DNA of 64,000 nt from an uncultured Lachnospiraceae bacterium (GTDB lineage Bacteria; Bacillota; Clostridia; Lachnospirales; Lachnospiraceae), in the NCBI GenBank assembly GCA_910586355.1, contig CAJUHJ010000005.1:1-64000 (forward strand), read 5' to 3'. Every line of letters starts with the position of its first letter. Within the stretch, counting starts at the first letter, position 1. The notes beneath the pieces were generated by a model. That model did no database searches, was not told where the DNA came from, and worked only from the letters and a program-made list of their open reading frames with translations. The translations under genes were made by a program, and so were the position numbers. This document shows, in pieces, positions 1 through 9,509 of the stretch.

Positions 1-57
1 ACCGGGTCTTTGCCCTATTGGAATCAAGATTCTGAACTTGTTTCGCAATTACCTAAA

Positions 58-933
58 TTAATATGAAATGATTTCGTAGCCATCTTCAGTTACTAGCACC
101 TGAACTTCCCATTGCGCAGAAGGTTTCCCATCTTCCGTATAAGCTGTCCATCCATTTGCATCATCTATAAAAATTTCTACGCCGCCCATATTAATCATTG
201 GTTCAATGGTAAATATCATACCAGGAACCATCAGCATTTCTGTCCCGCGCGTACTGTTGTAACTCACCCATGGATCTTCATGGAACTCAAGCCCGATACC
301 ATGGCCGCCGATTTCACGCACTACAGTATATCCGTTTGAAAACGCGTAGTCATGCACCGCCTGTCCCATATCGCCCAGAAATCCCCACGGTTTTACTTCT
401 TTTAATCCTTCATCTATACACTCTCTGGCTACTTTTACCAAACGTTTTTTTGCCGGACTGACTTTTCCAATACAAAACATTCTGGAAGAATCTGAATAAT
501 ACCCATTTAATCTTGTAGAAATATCTACATTGATAATATCCCCCTCTTTTAAAATCACATCCTTCGAAGGAATTCCATGGCAGACCTGATTGTTGACCGA
601 TGTACAGGAATGTTTCGGAAATCCCTGATAATTCAAAGGCGCCGGAAACCCGCCCATAAGCGTTGTTTTCTCATATACTATTTTGTCTATTTCTTCCGTA
701 CTCATTCCTTCTTTTATATGTTCTGCAATATAGTCTAATACAGCAATATTTACTTTTGCGCTTTCCTTAATGCCCTGAATCTGCTCTGCCGTCTTAATGA
801 TATCATGCTCCGGCACAATATGCCCTGCATCTTTCATCCTTATCATTTTTTCATCAAATGCCTGATGACATGCTTTGTACTTTTTTCCGCTGCCACACCA
901 GCATTTATCATTTCTCCCTAATTTGATTGACAT
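58..933 (-). CDS. map: Type I methionine aminopeptidase with N-terminal SEC-C zinc motif
   Basis: Removes the initiator methionine from nascent proteins in the cytoplasm. The five metal ligands of the family are visible at D137, D148, H211, E244 and E276 (numbering from MSIKLGRN). The first 25 residues carry a SEC-C zinc motif (C11, C13, C22, H23), an extension common in Clostridia. An upstream in-frame start would add 19 residues but would overlap the preceding gene; the ATG at 933 follows AAAGGG and gives 291 residues. It is the last gene of the run hydrolase - SurA-like protein - map. Identification is firm; only the start is a choice. Confidence 0.95.
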   Translation of the reverse strand: MSIKLGRNDKCWCGSGKKYKACHQAFDEKMIRMKDAGHIVPEHDIIKTAEQIQGIKESAKVNIAVLDYIAEHIKEGMSTEEIDKIVYEKTTLMGGFPAPLNYQGFPKHSCTSVNNQVCHGIPSKDVILKEGDIINVDISTRLNGYYSDSSRMFCIGKVSPAKKRLVKVARECIDEGLKEVKPWGFLGDMGQAVHDYAFSNGYTVVREIGGHGIGLEFHEDPWVSYNSTRGTEMLMVPGMIFTIEPMINMGGVEIFIDDANGWTAYTEDGKPSAQWEVQVLVTEDGYEIISY

Positions 934-950
934 AATATCCCTTTCCAGTC

Positions 951-1607
951 TCAATGTATTGTAATATTTCCAAAATTCAGACGTTTCCAAAGAGTTTCAT
1001 TTATTTGGTAAGTATGCTCTTTTAATAATTCCTGATACATACTGCCGTTTACGTCATACTCCTCTTTGTCAACGCCCATCTCTTCTGCCAGTATGTACTG
1101 CCGCTTCTGCGCCAATGCCATCTGCAAAAATGTTTCTTCGGCTTCTTTTTCAGATATTCCCAAACGCTCTTTTCCTTCTTCTAAATCATACCAAAAATCC
1201 ATTATCTGGTTTTCCATATAAGAAATCTCGTCTTTTGTCAGTTCATATCCTTCCTCCAACGCCATATTATAAAATATAATATCATGTACAGCCATATCCA
1301 TTGCCAAATCTCTGGCTTCTACCCTGATAAATATACCATTGGCATGCAGATTCCAGTATAAATGCGTCTTCTCGTAATCATATACCTTTGCCTGTTCTTC
1401 TACAATATATTCCTGACGTGCCAGATAAACTGCCAAATCCCGGAACTGATAATCCATTCCATCTACCGTAACCGCCGTATCATCTAAATGCTCCAGAAAA
1501 GAAATCTTTCCGATTTTCTTTGCCCTGTACCAGGCGGATATTCCAACTGCAAAAAACAAAACCAGCATGGCTAAAGTAAACAATACTGTTTGTCTTTTAT
1601 CACGCAT
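951..1607 (-). CDS. Membrane-anchored SurA-N-like protein without a PPIase domain
   Basis: 218 residues. An N-terminal hydrophobic segment (about residues 9-25) is followed by a positively charged stretch, so the bulk is probably outside the membrane. The rest is charged and helical and resembles the N-terminal chaperone region of SurA/PrsA foldases, but no parvulin-type isomerase domain follows. Its ATG lies one base after the stop of the NlpC/P60 hydrolase gene, so the two are almost certainly translated together; that suggests a role with the exported hydrolase. The family assignment is tentative and no catalytic motif is visible. Confidence 0.55.
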   Translation of the reverse strand: MRDKRQTVLFTLAMLVLFFAVGISAWYRAKKIGKISFLEHLDDTAVTVDGMDYQFRDLAVYLARQEYIVEEQAKVYDYEKTHLYWNLHANGIFIRVEARDLAMDMAVHDIIFYNMALEEGYELTKDEISYMENQIMDFWYDLEEGKERLGISEKEAEETFLQMALAQKRQYILAEEMGVDKEEYDVNGSMYQELLKEHTYQINETLWKRLNFGNITIH

Positions 1608-1608
1608 A

Positions 1609-2877
1609 TTACAGCACTCTCCTAACTGTTACAATTGTACGGTATGCAGCTGAACTTGTCGTAATCCCGACTGCTGCGCTCTGCGCATGGACAATCATCC
1701 CGCCTCCCATATAAATTCCTACATGGCCGGAATAGCAAATCAAATCTCCCGGCTGGGCATTTGCATAACTAACTTCTTTTCCGCAGCCTTGAAGCGCTGC
1801 TGAACTGTGGGGAAGACTAATGCCAAAATGCGCAAATACGCTCATCACAAATCCGGAACAGTCCGCCCCCTGTGTCAGGCTCGTCCCTCCCCATACATAG
1901 GGATTCCCTACAAACTGACATGCGTAGGAAACAACAGCGCCTCCACTGACATTTGTCGCATATCCCGGATTTGCACCGCCGCCGCTTCCCGAAGAACCGC
2001 TTCCCGAACTGCCGCTTCCCTGACTTCCATTATTGGCCGTATTGCTGTTATTACCAGAACTGCTGCCGCCGGATGAATTTCCTGCATGATTCTTTGCCGC
2101 CCTTGCTTTTGCAGCAGCCTCGGCAGCTTTTGCCGCCTCTAGCTGCTTTCGCTCTTCTTCTTTGATAATCTCATTTTGGGCTGCAATTGTCTGTTTGAAT
2201 TCATCTGCCTTTGCCTGAGCCGTTACAAGCTGGTTGTCATAGCTTCCCATTTGCTCACGCTTCTGCGCTAAAATTGTCTCTAACGATGACTGCTGGGCTG
2301 CATATTCTTCCTGCATTGCTTCTAATTCTGCTTTTTCCGTTTCTACATTAACCTTTAAATCCGCTACCTGCTGCACTGTTATCTGATACTGCGTCAGAAG
2401 GTTTCTGTCATATTCATAAACATCTGATACATATTCTACCTTATTCAGAAAATCCGTCATGTCTGCAGAACCAAGCAGCGTTTCTATCATTGCAGTATCT
2501 CCCCGTTCATACATAAACTGGATTCTCTTTTTCATAGCTTCATATTGATCCGCTGATTTCTGCTGTGCCTGTGCAAGCTCCTCTGTCACCTGCGCAAGCT
2601 GCACATTTTTTGCATCTAATTCTTCTTCTAAAATTCCAATATTAACTAATAGATTAACCAGCTCTGCATCTTTTTCGTCAATCTCACTGCGCAGTGCAGA
2701 CTGCTGCTTTTCAATTGCTTCTATTTGTTTTTTCGTTTGATTTAGTTCTTGTTCTGCTTGTTCCTTTTTGTTTTTTGCTTTATTTACGGTACTGGCGTCT
2801 ACTGCCTGTAAATGTGAAACTGCAAGTATTGATACAAGCATGAGCGCTAAAGCCTGCCCTTTTCTCTTTTTGTTCAC
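1609..2877 (-). CDS. Secreted NlpC/P60 peptidoglycan hydrolase with PcsB-like coiled coil
   Basis: Probable cell-wall endopeptidase. The start is taken as GTG at 2877 because GAGGAGG sits five bases upstream; an ATG 36 bases earlier has no such site. Order: signal peptide (about 1-30), long coiled coil rich in E, Q, K and A (about 30-250), a flexible G/S/N linker (about 265-310) and a C-terminal NlpC/P60 domain with the catalytic Cys in ADCSGF and His in GHVGIY. This is the arrangement of PcsB/CwlO-type enzymes, in which the coiled coil restrains the hydrolase, often via FtsEX (family knowledge). A promoter lies just upstream at 2912-2940. Confidence 0.9.
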   Translation of the reverse strand: MNKKRKGQALALMLVSILAVSHLQAVDASTVNKAKNKKEQAEQELNQTKKQIEAIEKQQSALRSEIDEKDAELVNLLVNIGILEEELDAKNVQLAQVTEELAQAQQKSADQYEAMKKRIQFMYERGDTAMIETLLGSADMTDFLNKVEYVSDVYEYDRNLLTQYQITVQQVADLKVNVETEKAELEAMQEEYAAQQSSLETILAQKREQMGSYDNQLVTAQAKADEFKQTIAAQNEIIKEEERKQLEAAKAAEAAAKARAAKNHAGNSSGGSSSGNNSNTANNGSQGSGSSGSGSSGSGGGANPGYATNVSGGAVVSYACQFVGNPYVWGGTSLTQGADCSGFVMSVFAHFGISLPHSSAALQGCGKEVSYANAQPGDLICYSGHVGIYMGGGMIVHAQSAAVGITTSSAAYRTIVTVRRVL

Positions 2878-2911
2878 GTTATCCTCCTCATATAAACCTC
2901 TTTTCTGTATC

Positions 2912-2940
2912 ATTATAGCATTGCAGTTTCAATTCTACAA
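2912..2940 (-). promoter_or_regulatory. Sigma-A type promoter for the NlpC/P60 gene
   Basis: Reading the minus strand: TTGTAG, 17 bases, then TATAAT (-10 at 2912-2917). Transcription would start about 28 bases before the GTG codon, so the leader is short. Confidence 0.6.
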
Positions 2941-3054
2941 GCAACAGCTCTTTATTTATGAAAACTATTTTACATATAAAGGACGTAAGAACGAATCCCC
3001 AGACCGCGACCCATCACAGTTTGAGGATTCTTCTTTCCTTTTATATTTTCCGTT

Positions 3055-4614
3055 TTAACTTACTGTTTTTATAATTAACAATTTCTCTCCCGCTTTCACG
3101 TTCATCCCGTTTAAATGATTTGTTTCAATTAAATTATCTATCGTAGTATGGTGCTCTTTTGCAATTCCAAACAGGCGGTCTCCTTCTCTTACAATATAAC
3201 CCACAATTCCTGCGCTTTGCTGAAGCGCGGCGAGGTCTAACTCTGTCTCTTCAATCTCTGTGATTGTCTGTCGTTCCTGTTCCTCAAAAACCAACAGATT
3301 TAAACTAATCACAAATTTTACGTCAATTGTCCGGCTGTCTGCAAGCACTGTCGTCACCTGCTCAATTCCTCCGTCCAACTGAATCTTTACCGGATTTTGT
3401 GCTTTTGGCATCTCAATCATCTGAGAAAATGGCAGAAACGCCCGTTTTGAACTGATTGGCATCGATTCGTCATTTGTCATATAAAGTATCTCTGCTGTTA
3501 CAATACCCTCTGCCAGTATGCCGTCTTCTGTCACTGTTGTCTGCTCAATCTGCATTTTTTCTTCATTCACGCAAATTTGCAAAATATCTTCTTCCCCTTG
3601 TTCCAGTTCAATCTTATCCGTCCCACGGCATTTTGCTTCATTTTTAATAAGAAGTTTTTCAAAATAAGACGTCTGAAATTTCGGTTTCACCTGACGGTCG
3701 AGCGCATAAATATCGGAAATCACTTCAACAGTATCTTCTTTCCAAAGACAAATGGATAAATTCACTACCATTTCTAAAAGAATATTCCGTTCTTCTCCAT
3801 CCTCATCCGGCTGTATTTCTAAATTGACCTGTGCCAGCTGCGCCGAAATGCGGTGAATCAGCGCTTCATCACAAGTATTACATTCTACATTCCCCTGAAC
3901 TGGAACCGTCGTTTCAAACCATTGTAAACGCTCTTCCTCTTCCGCACCGGAATATAATATGTAAATCAGCGCCTCGCCGGTCACCTCAATTTCTCCGTTC
4001 TTTAAATGGCTGTTAATTCCACGAAGTTCTGTACTGCTCCAAAGAATTTCATCCATATTCGGCTTATTGGAAGAAAGCGACAGCTCTTTGCGAATACGCA
4101 GCGTATCCTTTTTATCGGTTACTAATTCCAAAGCCTCCAGCTCTTCTTTTTCAATCTCGCAGTTTGTTTCTTCTTTGATTCCTGTCAAAACAGATACTTC
4201 TTCCGGCTTTTCTACTGCGGCACGAAATTCTACCAAAGATCGGATACTTAACTTTCTGGAATTGATAACACTGACAGAAATATCTTCTATCCGGCCCTCT
4301 ACTTTAACGGGGTCCAATTCCTCCGCCCCATCAATACTTAAGCTTTCCTGAAATGGAATTTCTCCTTTTAAACTATTGATTTTTTTACTGTCTAAATCGG
4401 TACGGTACAAAATATCAAATGATAACATTCCTTTAAACCAAACATGGCCGTTGTTTACATGAATCTCTTCAAAATGAATTTCTCCCCTCTCTCTGATAAC
4501 CTTTGTTAAATCCGGTTTAAAATCCGGCAGATTATAATCATCATCCAGCGTAATCTGGCTGAATGCCCGGCCAACGTCTTTGTTCTTATGCAAAATCTGT
4601 CTTTCTAATTCCAC
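3055..4614 (-). CDS. sipL: SipL-like spore coat morphogenesis protein (DUF3794 repeats + LysM)
   Basis: In Clostridia SipL binds SpoIVA and attaches the coat to the forespore. The sequence shows repeated DUF3794-type beta-rich segments (one near the N-terminus with DYNLPDFKPD, others around residues 190-300 and 330-450) and a C-terminal LysM domain (about 470-519, YIVREGDRLFGIAKEH). A GTG at 4614 preceded by GGAGG gives 519 residues, the usual family size; the longer ATG-initiated frame has no ribosome site. It lies 79 bases downstream of veg and shares its promoter by position. It is good evidence that the organism sporulates. Confidence 0.87.
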   Translation of the reverse strand: MELERQILHKNKDVGRAFSQITLDDDYNLPDFKPDLTKVIRERGEIHFEEIHVNNGHVWFKGMLSFDILYRTDLDSKKINSLKGEIPFQESLSIDGAEELDPVKVEGRIEDISVSVINSRKLSIRSLVEFRAAVEKPEEVSVLTGIKEETNCEIEKEELEALELVTDKKDTLRIRKELSLSSNKPNMDEILWSSTELRGINSHLKNGEIEVTGEALIYILYSGAEEEERLQWFETTVPVQGNVECNTCDEALIHRISAQLAQVNLEIQPDEDGEERNILLEMVVNLSICLWKEDTVEVISDIYALDRQVKPKFQTSYFEKLLIKNEAKCRGTDKIELEQGEEDILQICVNEEKMQIEQTTVTEDGILAEGIVTAEILYMTNDESMPISSKRAFLPFSQMIEMPKAQNPVKIQLDGGIEQVTTVLADSRTIDVKFVISLNLLVFEEQERQTITEIEETELDLAALQQSAGIVGYIVREGDRLFGIAKEHHTTIDNLIETNHLNGMNVKAGEKLLIIKTVS

Positions 4615-4693
4615 AAAAAATCCTCCGTTCTGAATTTTGTATTGTAACTTTGTACTATACTTATTCAAAACAAAGGATTTTTATACCTTCTAT

Positions 4694-4936
4694 CTAACAG
4701 AGTTTCATCCGTATCTCTCTTGTAATTATGTCCGTATAACTGAATGATAATAATTGCGGCGGATTATCCGACTTTGTATCCTTGACCAGAATCGTAAATA
4801 CACTGGGATATGCGTTCTGTATGACACCCTCCTGAATATCAATTTTATTTCTCCCGCGGTCCAGTTGAATCATTACCCTGCTTCCACACTGCTGGTGTAC
4901 TGATGCACGTACTTTACTGATATCTTCTTGCTGCAT
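4694..4936 (-). CDS. veg: Veg family protein
   Basis: 80 residues, the family's typical length. Veg is a small Firmicutes protein linked in Bacillus subtilis to biofilm matrix expression; its biochemical role is unsettled. Recognised from the pattern VRASVHQQCGSRVMIQLDRG followed by a short beta-rich domain. It is the first gene after a near-perfect promoter and precedes sipL. Confidence 0.88.
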   Translation of the reverse strand: MQQEDISKVRASVHQQCGSRVMIQLDRGRNKIDIQEGVIQNAYPSVFTILVKDTKSDNPPQLLSFSYTDIITREIRMKLC

Positions 4937-4998
4937 ATTGTTCCTCCCTAATTCTGTGGCTGCTGATGCATGAGTTGTCTGGTTAATATAGCGGTTTC

Positions 4999-5027
4999 AG
5001 TATAGCACAGCGTTAAATCTTTGTCAA
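4999..5027 (-). promoter_or_regulatory. Strong sigma-A promoter of veg
   Basis: Minus strand TTGACA, 17 bases, TATACT. The -35 is a full consensus match and the -10 differs by one base. The veg promoter is also notably strong in B. subtilis. It faces away from the LytTR system promoter at 5039-5068. Confidence 0.8.
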
Positions 5028-5038
5028 AGAAATTTTCA

Positions 5039-5068
5039 TTGACATATCTGCTTCTTATCATATATGAT
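5039..5068 (+). promoter_or_regulatory. Promoter of the LytTR two-component system
   Basis: TTGACA at 5039-5044, 18 bases, TATGAT at 5063-5068. The -10 overlaps a perfect 12-base palindrome (ATCATATATGAT, 5057-5068), which could be a regulator site or chance in AT-rich DNA. Confidence 0.55.
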
Positions 5069-5097
5069 GATTCAATACGAAAAAAGGCAGGGATACT

Positions 5098-5826
5098 ATG
5101 ATACGGATAGCAATATGTGATGATGAACCGGAAATATTAAGCTGTATTGAGGAACAGATTTCGCAGTATGGGATACAGAGGAAAATAGATTTATCCATAA
5201 ATATATTCCAATATGCAAAGGATTTAGAAACAGCAGTTTTAAACCAAACCGATTATCAGATTTTTATATTAGATATATTAATGCCTCAAATGAACGGAAT
5301 TGAACTCGGACAGATTATCCGCAATGCCGACAAACAGGCTGCGATTATCTGTCTGACTTCGTCGAAAGATTTTGCCTATCAAGCGTTTGGAATTTATGCG
5401 CAAAGATATTTACTAAAACCGCCGGACAAAAATAGTCTCTATGAGGCAATGGATTTTGCAGTCTCAAATTTACAGCAAAGAAATCAAATCTTATATCTCA
5501 ATACAGCAGACGGAATACAAAAAATATTCTATCACGAAATTGAATATATTGAAAATTTATCGCGGACACTGCATATTTTCACCATAGACAACAGAGAAAT
5601 CATCAGCAGATACCTTAGAAAATCCTTTGAACAAAGTTTAAACGAGCTTTTGGAAAACAAATATTTTATTCAAGTACATAAATCCTTTATCGTTAATTTA
5701 AGCCAAATCAGAGTATATGATTTAACGCAAATGACGATGCTCTCCGGCAAACAAATTCCCATAAGCAAAAGCCGTCAGCCAATTGTAAAACGGAACTATT
5801 TAAAATATACAGCAGAAAGCTACTGA
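5098..5826 (+). CDS. LytTR-family response regulator
   Basis: 242 residues. Receiver domain at about 1-120 with acidic pair D8/D9, phosphoacceptor D59 (FILDILMPQMNG) and conserved K in LLKPPDK; C-terminal LytTR DNA-binding domain at about 135-240. This is the AgrA/VirR class, binding paired 9-base direct repeats and often controlling peptide signalling, bacteriocins or toxins. The partner kinase follows after 11 bases. No agrB or agrD pheromone gene is visible nearby, so the signal and targets are unknown. Confidence 0.92.
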   Translation: MIRIAICDDEPEILSCIEEQISQYGIQRKIDLSINIFQYAKDLETAVLNQTDYQIFILDILMPQMNGIELGQIIRNADKQAAIICLTSSKDFAYQAFGIYAQRYLLKPPDKNSLYEAMDFAVSNLQQRNQILYLNTADGIQKIFYHEIEYIENLSRTLHIFTIDNREIISRYLRKSFEQSLNELLENKYFIQVHKSFIVNLSQIRVYDLTQMTMLSGKQIPISKSRQPIVKRNYLKYTAESY

Positions 5827-5837
5827 AAGGAACTTCA

Positions 5838-7124
5838 ATGAAAATTTTTCAATTATGGCTCGTATTTAACTCCTGTATTTTTATGCTGCTTTATTTTATG
5901 GCTTTTCTAAAACTAAAGTATTCCGCCGCCACATCCGTTTTCATCTGTATTGTTGCGGCGGCGATTCCAGTAATATCTGAAATTCTAAGGATACATTTTG
6001 CATTTGACGCTATCTTTCCAAAATTAATTGTTACCAGCCTAAATGTTTTAATCCTTCAGGGAACTGCTTTACTGCTTTCGAATCATATAGACGCTTATAC
6101 GTTATTTATTGGCTTTAGTTCTTCCAACTTTGTATTGGCCGGCAATATTGTCTCCTGCGGGACTCTTATCCTTTTTTCTAATCCTGTCAGCGCTATGGCT
6201 GCATGTACTGTTGGCAATTTAACTTTATTTTGTTTACTTGTGTGGAAATTAAGAAGCATCTGTATCCAAATGCTTTACAAAGAAATCTCCATATGGATGT
6301 GTGTGCTTCCAGCATTGAGTTATATTACCTTTTTCTTAATCCTGTATTGTCCGGTTTCTTTTGAACAACATCCGGAAAGCCTTCTTTCCGCCCTGTCACT
6401 ATTAATCACGATTATTGCGCTATATGTTCTTTTGCTGCGTTATGGTTACAAAAAATCTGAAGAAAAAGAACTGCTTTGGAAAAATACGACGCTTGCCGCC
6501 TATATCAGCGGCATTGAAGTGCAGTCCGATACAACGGAAGCCGCAATCCGTGAATTTCATATTATGCGGCACGATATGCGGCATAAAGATAATCTAATCA
6601 TCGAACTTTTGCAAAACCAAAAATACAGTGAAGCAGAACGGATTCTAAAAAATGACATTGCCTGCCTGGATGAAAAACATCTGTCATCTTATTGTGAGCA
6701 TGTAACTCTCAACAGCATTTTATGCGGCATGGCAAAAAGAGCAAAGCAGATGGATATTACACTTCACATCTCCTGTGCCGTCCCAAAGCAAACTGAAATT
6801 GAAGATTACGATCTTGCCATGCTGACAGCAAATCTGATTGAAAATGCCCTTCACGCAGCCAGCCGGCTAAAAGAAGAAGAACGTTTCGTCTCCGTAACCA
6901 TTCATCACCGCAGCAGGAAACGTTTTTTTATGGAAGTTCAAAATCCCTGCCATGAGCCTATTAAATTTTCGAAAAAAACCGGTCTGCCTCTTTCTACAAA
7001 AGGCGCCGAACATGGCTATGGCATGATAAGCGTACAAAAATTTGCAGACAAATACAATGCACAATTTGACTGCTGTGTTGAAAACCAAACCTTTATCGTC
7101 CGTATCCTGACTCATTTTATGTGA
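5838..7124 (+). CDS. GHKL-type sensor histidine kinase (AgrC-like)
   Basis: 428 residues. The N-terminal ~205 residues form about six hydrophobic membrane segments; the cytoplasmic part carries the phospho-accepting His in a HIMRHDMRHKDN stretch (about residue 240), the N box ENALHAA and the G box HGYGMISV typical of AgrC-type kinases. It should phosphorylate the adjacent LytTR regulator. With a polytopic sensor and no extracellular domain, the ligand may be a peptide or membrane signal (inference). Confidence 0.88.
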   Translation: MKIFQLWLVFNSCIFMLLYFMAFLKLKYSAATSVFICIVAAAIPVISEILRIHFAFDAIFPKLIVTSLNVLILQGTALLLSNHIDAYTLFIGFSSSNFVLAGNIVSCGTLILFSNPVSAMAACTVGNLTLFCLLVWKLRSICIQMLYKEISIWMCVLPALSYITFFLILYCPVSFEQHPESLLSALSLLITIIALYVLLLRYGYKKSEEKELLWKNTTLAAYISGIEVQSDTTEAAIREFHIMRHDMRHKDNLIIELLQNQKYSEAERILKNDIACLDEKHLSSYCEHVTLNSILCGMAKRAKQMDITLHISCAVPKQTEIEDYDLAMLTANLIENALHAASRLKEEERFVSVTIHHRSRKRFFMEVQNPCHEPIKFSKKTGLPLSTKGAEHGYGMISVQKFADKYNAQFDCCVENQTFIVRILTHFM

Positions 7125-7235
7125 AAAAACAGCCTTATTCTGTGAAGAACAGACAAAACATACCGTTGTTATTTTCTGATATAATATCAACAGTATGTTT
7201 TTTTATATAAAAATGAGAACGAGGGAGAACAGATT

Positions 7236-8945
7236 ATGAAGTTACGCACTAAAATTATGACAATATCATTACTGCCGGTTTTTATGCTCGGAATCGGTAT
7301 ATTTATCCTTTCAGCAGACCGGATTGCTAATGGAATCTATAATGAATCCTATGCCGGAATGCAGGCGGCGGCATTGGCCGTCAGGGATATTTTTGAAGTT
7401 GGGAACCAGGGAGAGTATCATCTGGATGATAATGGAGATCTATGGAAAGGCAAAACTTTAAATATCTCACAATCCGATAAAATCGTAGAACATATCAAAG
7501 AAACAACCGGAATGGACGTTAGTATTTTCTGGGGCGATACACGAATTTTAACCTCTATCAAAAATGAAACAGGAGAACAACAGACACAGACAAAAGCCCC
7601 TGATGCAGTGGTAAAAAAGGTATTGGAAAACGGCGAGTATTATCAAAACAACAATCTAGAAATTTTGGGAACAGACTATATCGTCTGTTATATACCATTT
7701 TATCAGGAAGGCAAACCAGATACTTCTCCGGTTGGAATGGTTTTTCTAGGAAATCCCCGTATTCGTGTCTCAAAAATTATCAACCAAATACGTCTGCAAA
7801 TGCTGATTGCAATTCTAATTGTACTTTTCATTACAGGCATCATTGTCACTATTCTAATCAAACATATTCTTCATGCCCTGTCTAAAAGCATGTGTTTTTT
7901 ACAGAAAATTTCCAAAGGAGATTTAACAATTGAAATAGACCCCTCCCTTTTGAAACGCCCGGATGAAGTCGGAATGCTTGGGAGGGAAATACAAAAATTA
8001 CATAAAGAATTGTTCGCTATTGTAGATATTTTGCGCCAAAAAAGCAAACAACTTGGACTTGAATCAGAGACGTTAAAGCATCTTTCTGGAAATATCCTGG
8101 CTGTCATGCAGGGACTTGACAAATCCGCACAGGAAATGGCTATTAGCTGTACCAATCAAGCTGAAGACGCCGCTACTGCCGGCGCCGACGTCACCTCTAT
8201 GGGTGAAATGATTGGAAACAATACAATTGAAATCAGAAAAATGTACGATATTTCCAATCAAATCCAGGCAGTTTCCGAACAGACTATGAACGAAATTCAA
8301 GTACTGAATGAAGAAATGAAACGAGTAAATACCTCTATGAATTATTTAGAACAGCAGACAAGACTCACCAAAGAGTCTGCGGATAAAATCAACAATGCCA
8401 CAGAACTTATCGCGGCTGTTGCCAATCAAACAAGCCTGCTTTCTTTAAATGCTTCTATCGAAGCTGCAAGAGCCGGAGATTTGGGCAAAGGTTTTGGCGT
8501 CGTAGCTGCTGAAATACAAAAATTATCTGTACAGGCAAATGAAGCTGTAGAAGATATACGCAGCATAGCCGATAATTTAACCAAAAATTCCAACGAAACA
8601 ATTGAGCGCATGGAAGAGGTACAGATTATTATAGAACATCAAAAACAAACGATTCAGAAAACAGGTGAAGTTTTTAAAGACGTCAGAACAGGAATCTGTG
8701 AATCCGCTAATAATATGGGTACTGTCATTCATCAGTCAGAAGAAATGGAAGAAGTACGGACGGAGATTGTAGCAGCCGTTCAAAATTCCGCCTCGTTAGC
8801 ACAGGAAAATGCAGCCAGTATACAAGAAGTAATGGCTTCGCTTGAAAGCGCTTATGAAGAGATTCATATTCTTTCAGAACAAACAAATGTTCTCGGAGAC
8901 TTATCTATGCAAATGAAAAACAGCATAGAAGTTTTTCAGATATAA
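7236..8945 (+). CDS. Methyl-accepting chemotaxis protein
   Basis: 569 residues. TM1 at about 8-28, an extracellular cache-like sensor region (about 30-180), TM2 at about 190-212, a HAMP region, then a long cytoplasmic helical hairpin. The conserved tip reads SLLSLNASIEAARAG followed by GFGVVAAEIQKLS, the CheA/CheW contact region. Good ribosome site (GAGGGAG) before the ATG, and an extended -10 (TGATATAAT) near 7180. A clear terminator follows. The ligand cannot be inferred. Confidence 0.93.
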   Translation: MKLRTKIMTISLLPVFMLGIGIFILSADRIANGIYNESYAGMQAAALAVRDIFEVGNQGEYHLDDNGDLWKGKTLNISQSDKIVEHIKETTGMDVSIFWGDTRILTSIKNETGEQQTQTKAPDAVVKKVLENGEYYQNNNLEILGTDYIVCYIPFYQEGKPDTSPVGMVFLGNPRIRVSKIINQIRLQMLIAILIVLFITGIIVTILIKHILHALSKSMCFLQKISKGDLTIEIDPSLLKRPDEVGMLGREIQKLHKELFAIVDILRQKSKQLGLESETLKHLSGNILAVMQGLDKSAQEMAISCTNQAEDAATAGADVTSMGEMIGNNTIEIRKMYDISNQIQAVSEQTMNEIQVLNEEMKRVNTSMNYLEQQTRLTKESADKINNATELIAAVANQTSLLSLNASIEAARAGDLGKGFGVVAAEIQKLSVQANEAVEDIRSIADNLTKNSNETIERMEEVQIIIEHQKQTIQKTGEVFKDVRTGICESANNMGTVIHQSEEMEEVRTEIVAAVQNSASLAQENAASIQEVMASLESAYEEIHILSEQTNVLGDLSMQMKNSIEVFQI

Positions 8946-8968
8946 GCAAAAATACCTAACTGTCAAAG

Positions 8969-9007
8969 CGTGTCTGAAAATTCTGGTTTTCAGACACGTT
9001 TTTTTTG
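8969..9007 (+). terminator. Rho-independent terminator after the chemoreceptor
   Basis: A 12-base stem (CGTGTCTGAAAA / TTTTCAGACACG) with a 6-base loop is followed by eight T residues. Confidence 0.9.
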
Positions 9008-9013
9008 AGCCTT

Positions 9014-9463
9014 TTATTGAAAAATAACGTTTTTATCTGGATTTTCCAGACGGATCACAAGATAAGGATAACTCGGCGCGGCAGTTTTATTATCATCCTT
9101 AGACGGCCCTATCAGATTTGTATGAAATACAACCGCATTTTGCGTGAGGTAACAGTCTAAAATCTGTATGCTGTACCCGCCGGTCTCCTGCTCTCCATAT
9201 CCCCTGACGACATATAAATATTTATCGCTTTCATATGTCAGTTTAAAATCGGCCGCCTTTTTCTCATCTATCTTTTTCTTTAATTCCTCCGGCGTATTCT
9301 CTTCTTCTACCATTTCATAAGTGAGATCATTGATTTTTTTGTTGTCCGTTTTTTCAATGCCGCAGCCGTTCAATAATACAATTATCGCAATCAATGCAAT
9401 TGCGGCTGCATACATGAGTACCCGGACTCCTATTTTACTGTTTTCAAACAAAACGTTTTTCAT
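9014..9463 (-). CDS. PrcB C-terminal-domain lipoprotein
   Basis: 149 residues. Hydrophobic N-terminus (about 14-32) ends in a lipobox-like LLNGC (C34), so probably a membrane lipoprotein. The C-terminal part (about 75-147) has the GYGEQ.TGGYS...L...YPYLVIRL pattern of the PrcB_C domain, named after the protease-complex subunit of Treponema. No protease gene is adjacent, so the partner is unknown. It is convergent with the chemoreceptor gene and divergent from plsC. Confidence 0.7.
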   Translation of the reverse strand: MKNVLFENSKIGVRVLMYAAAIALIAIIVLLNGCGIEKTDNKKINDLTYEMVEEENTPEELKKKIDEKKAADFKLTYESDKYLYVVRGYGEQETGGYSIQILDCYLTQNAVVFHTNLIGPSKDDNKTAAPSYPYLVIRLENPDKNVIFQ

Positions 9464-9509
9464 TCCTTCCCTGCTTTCTGCTTTTTTTAAGTTTATTCAT
9501 AAATTACGC

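Noticed and set aside
1..57. Search for a gene or RNA at the left edge.
   Set aside because: Only 57 bases precede the map stop; no tRNA, terminator or coding pattern could be supported.
2941..3054. Possible riboswitch (c-di-AMP type) before the NlpC/P60 hydrolase gene, because GAATCCTC pairs with a distant GGGGATTC.
   Set aside because: The conserved core of the ydaO/c-di-AMP aptamer is not present, and the gene's promoter lies downstream of this stretch, so it would not be in the transcript.
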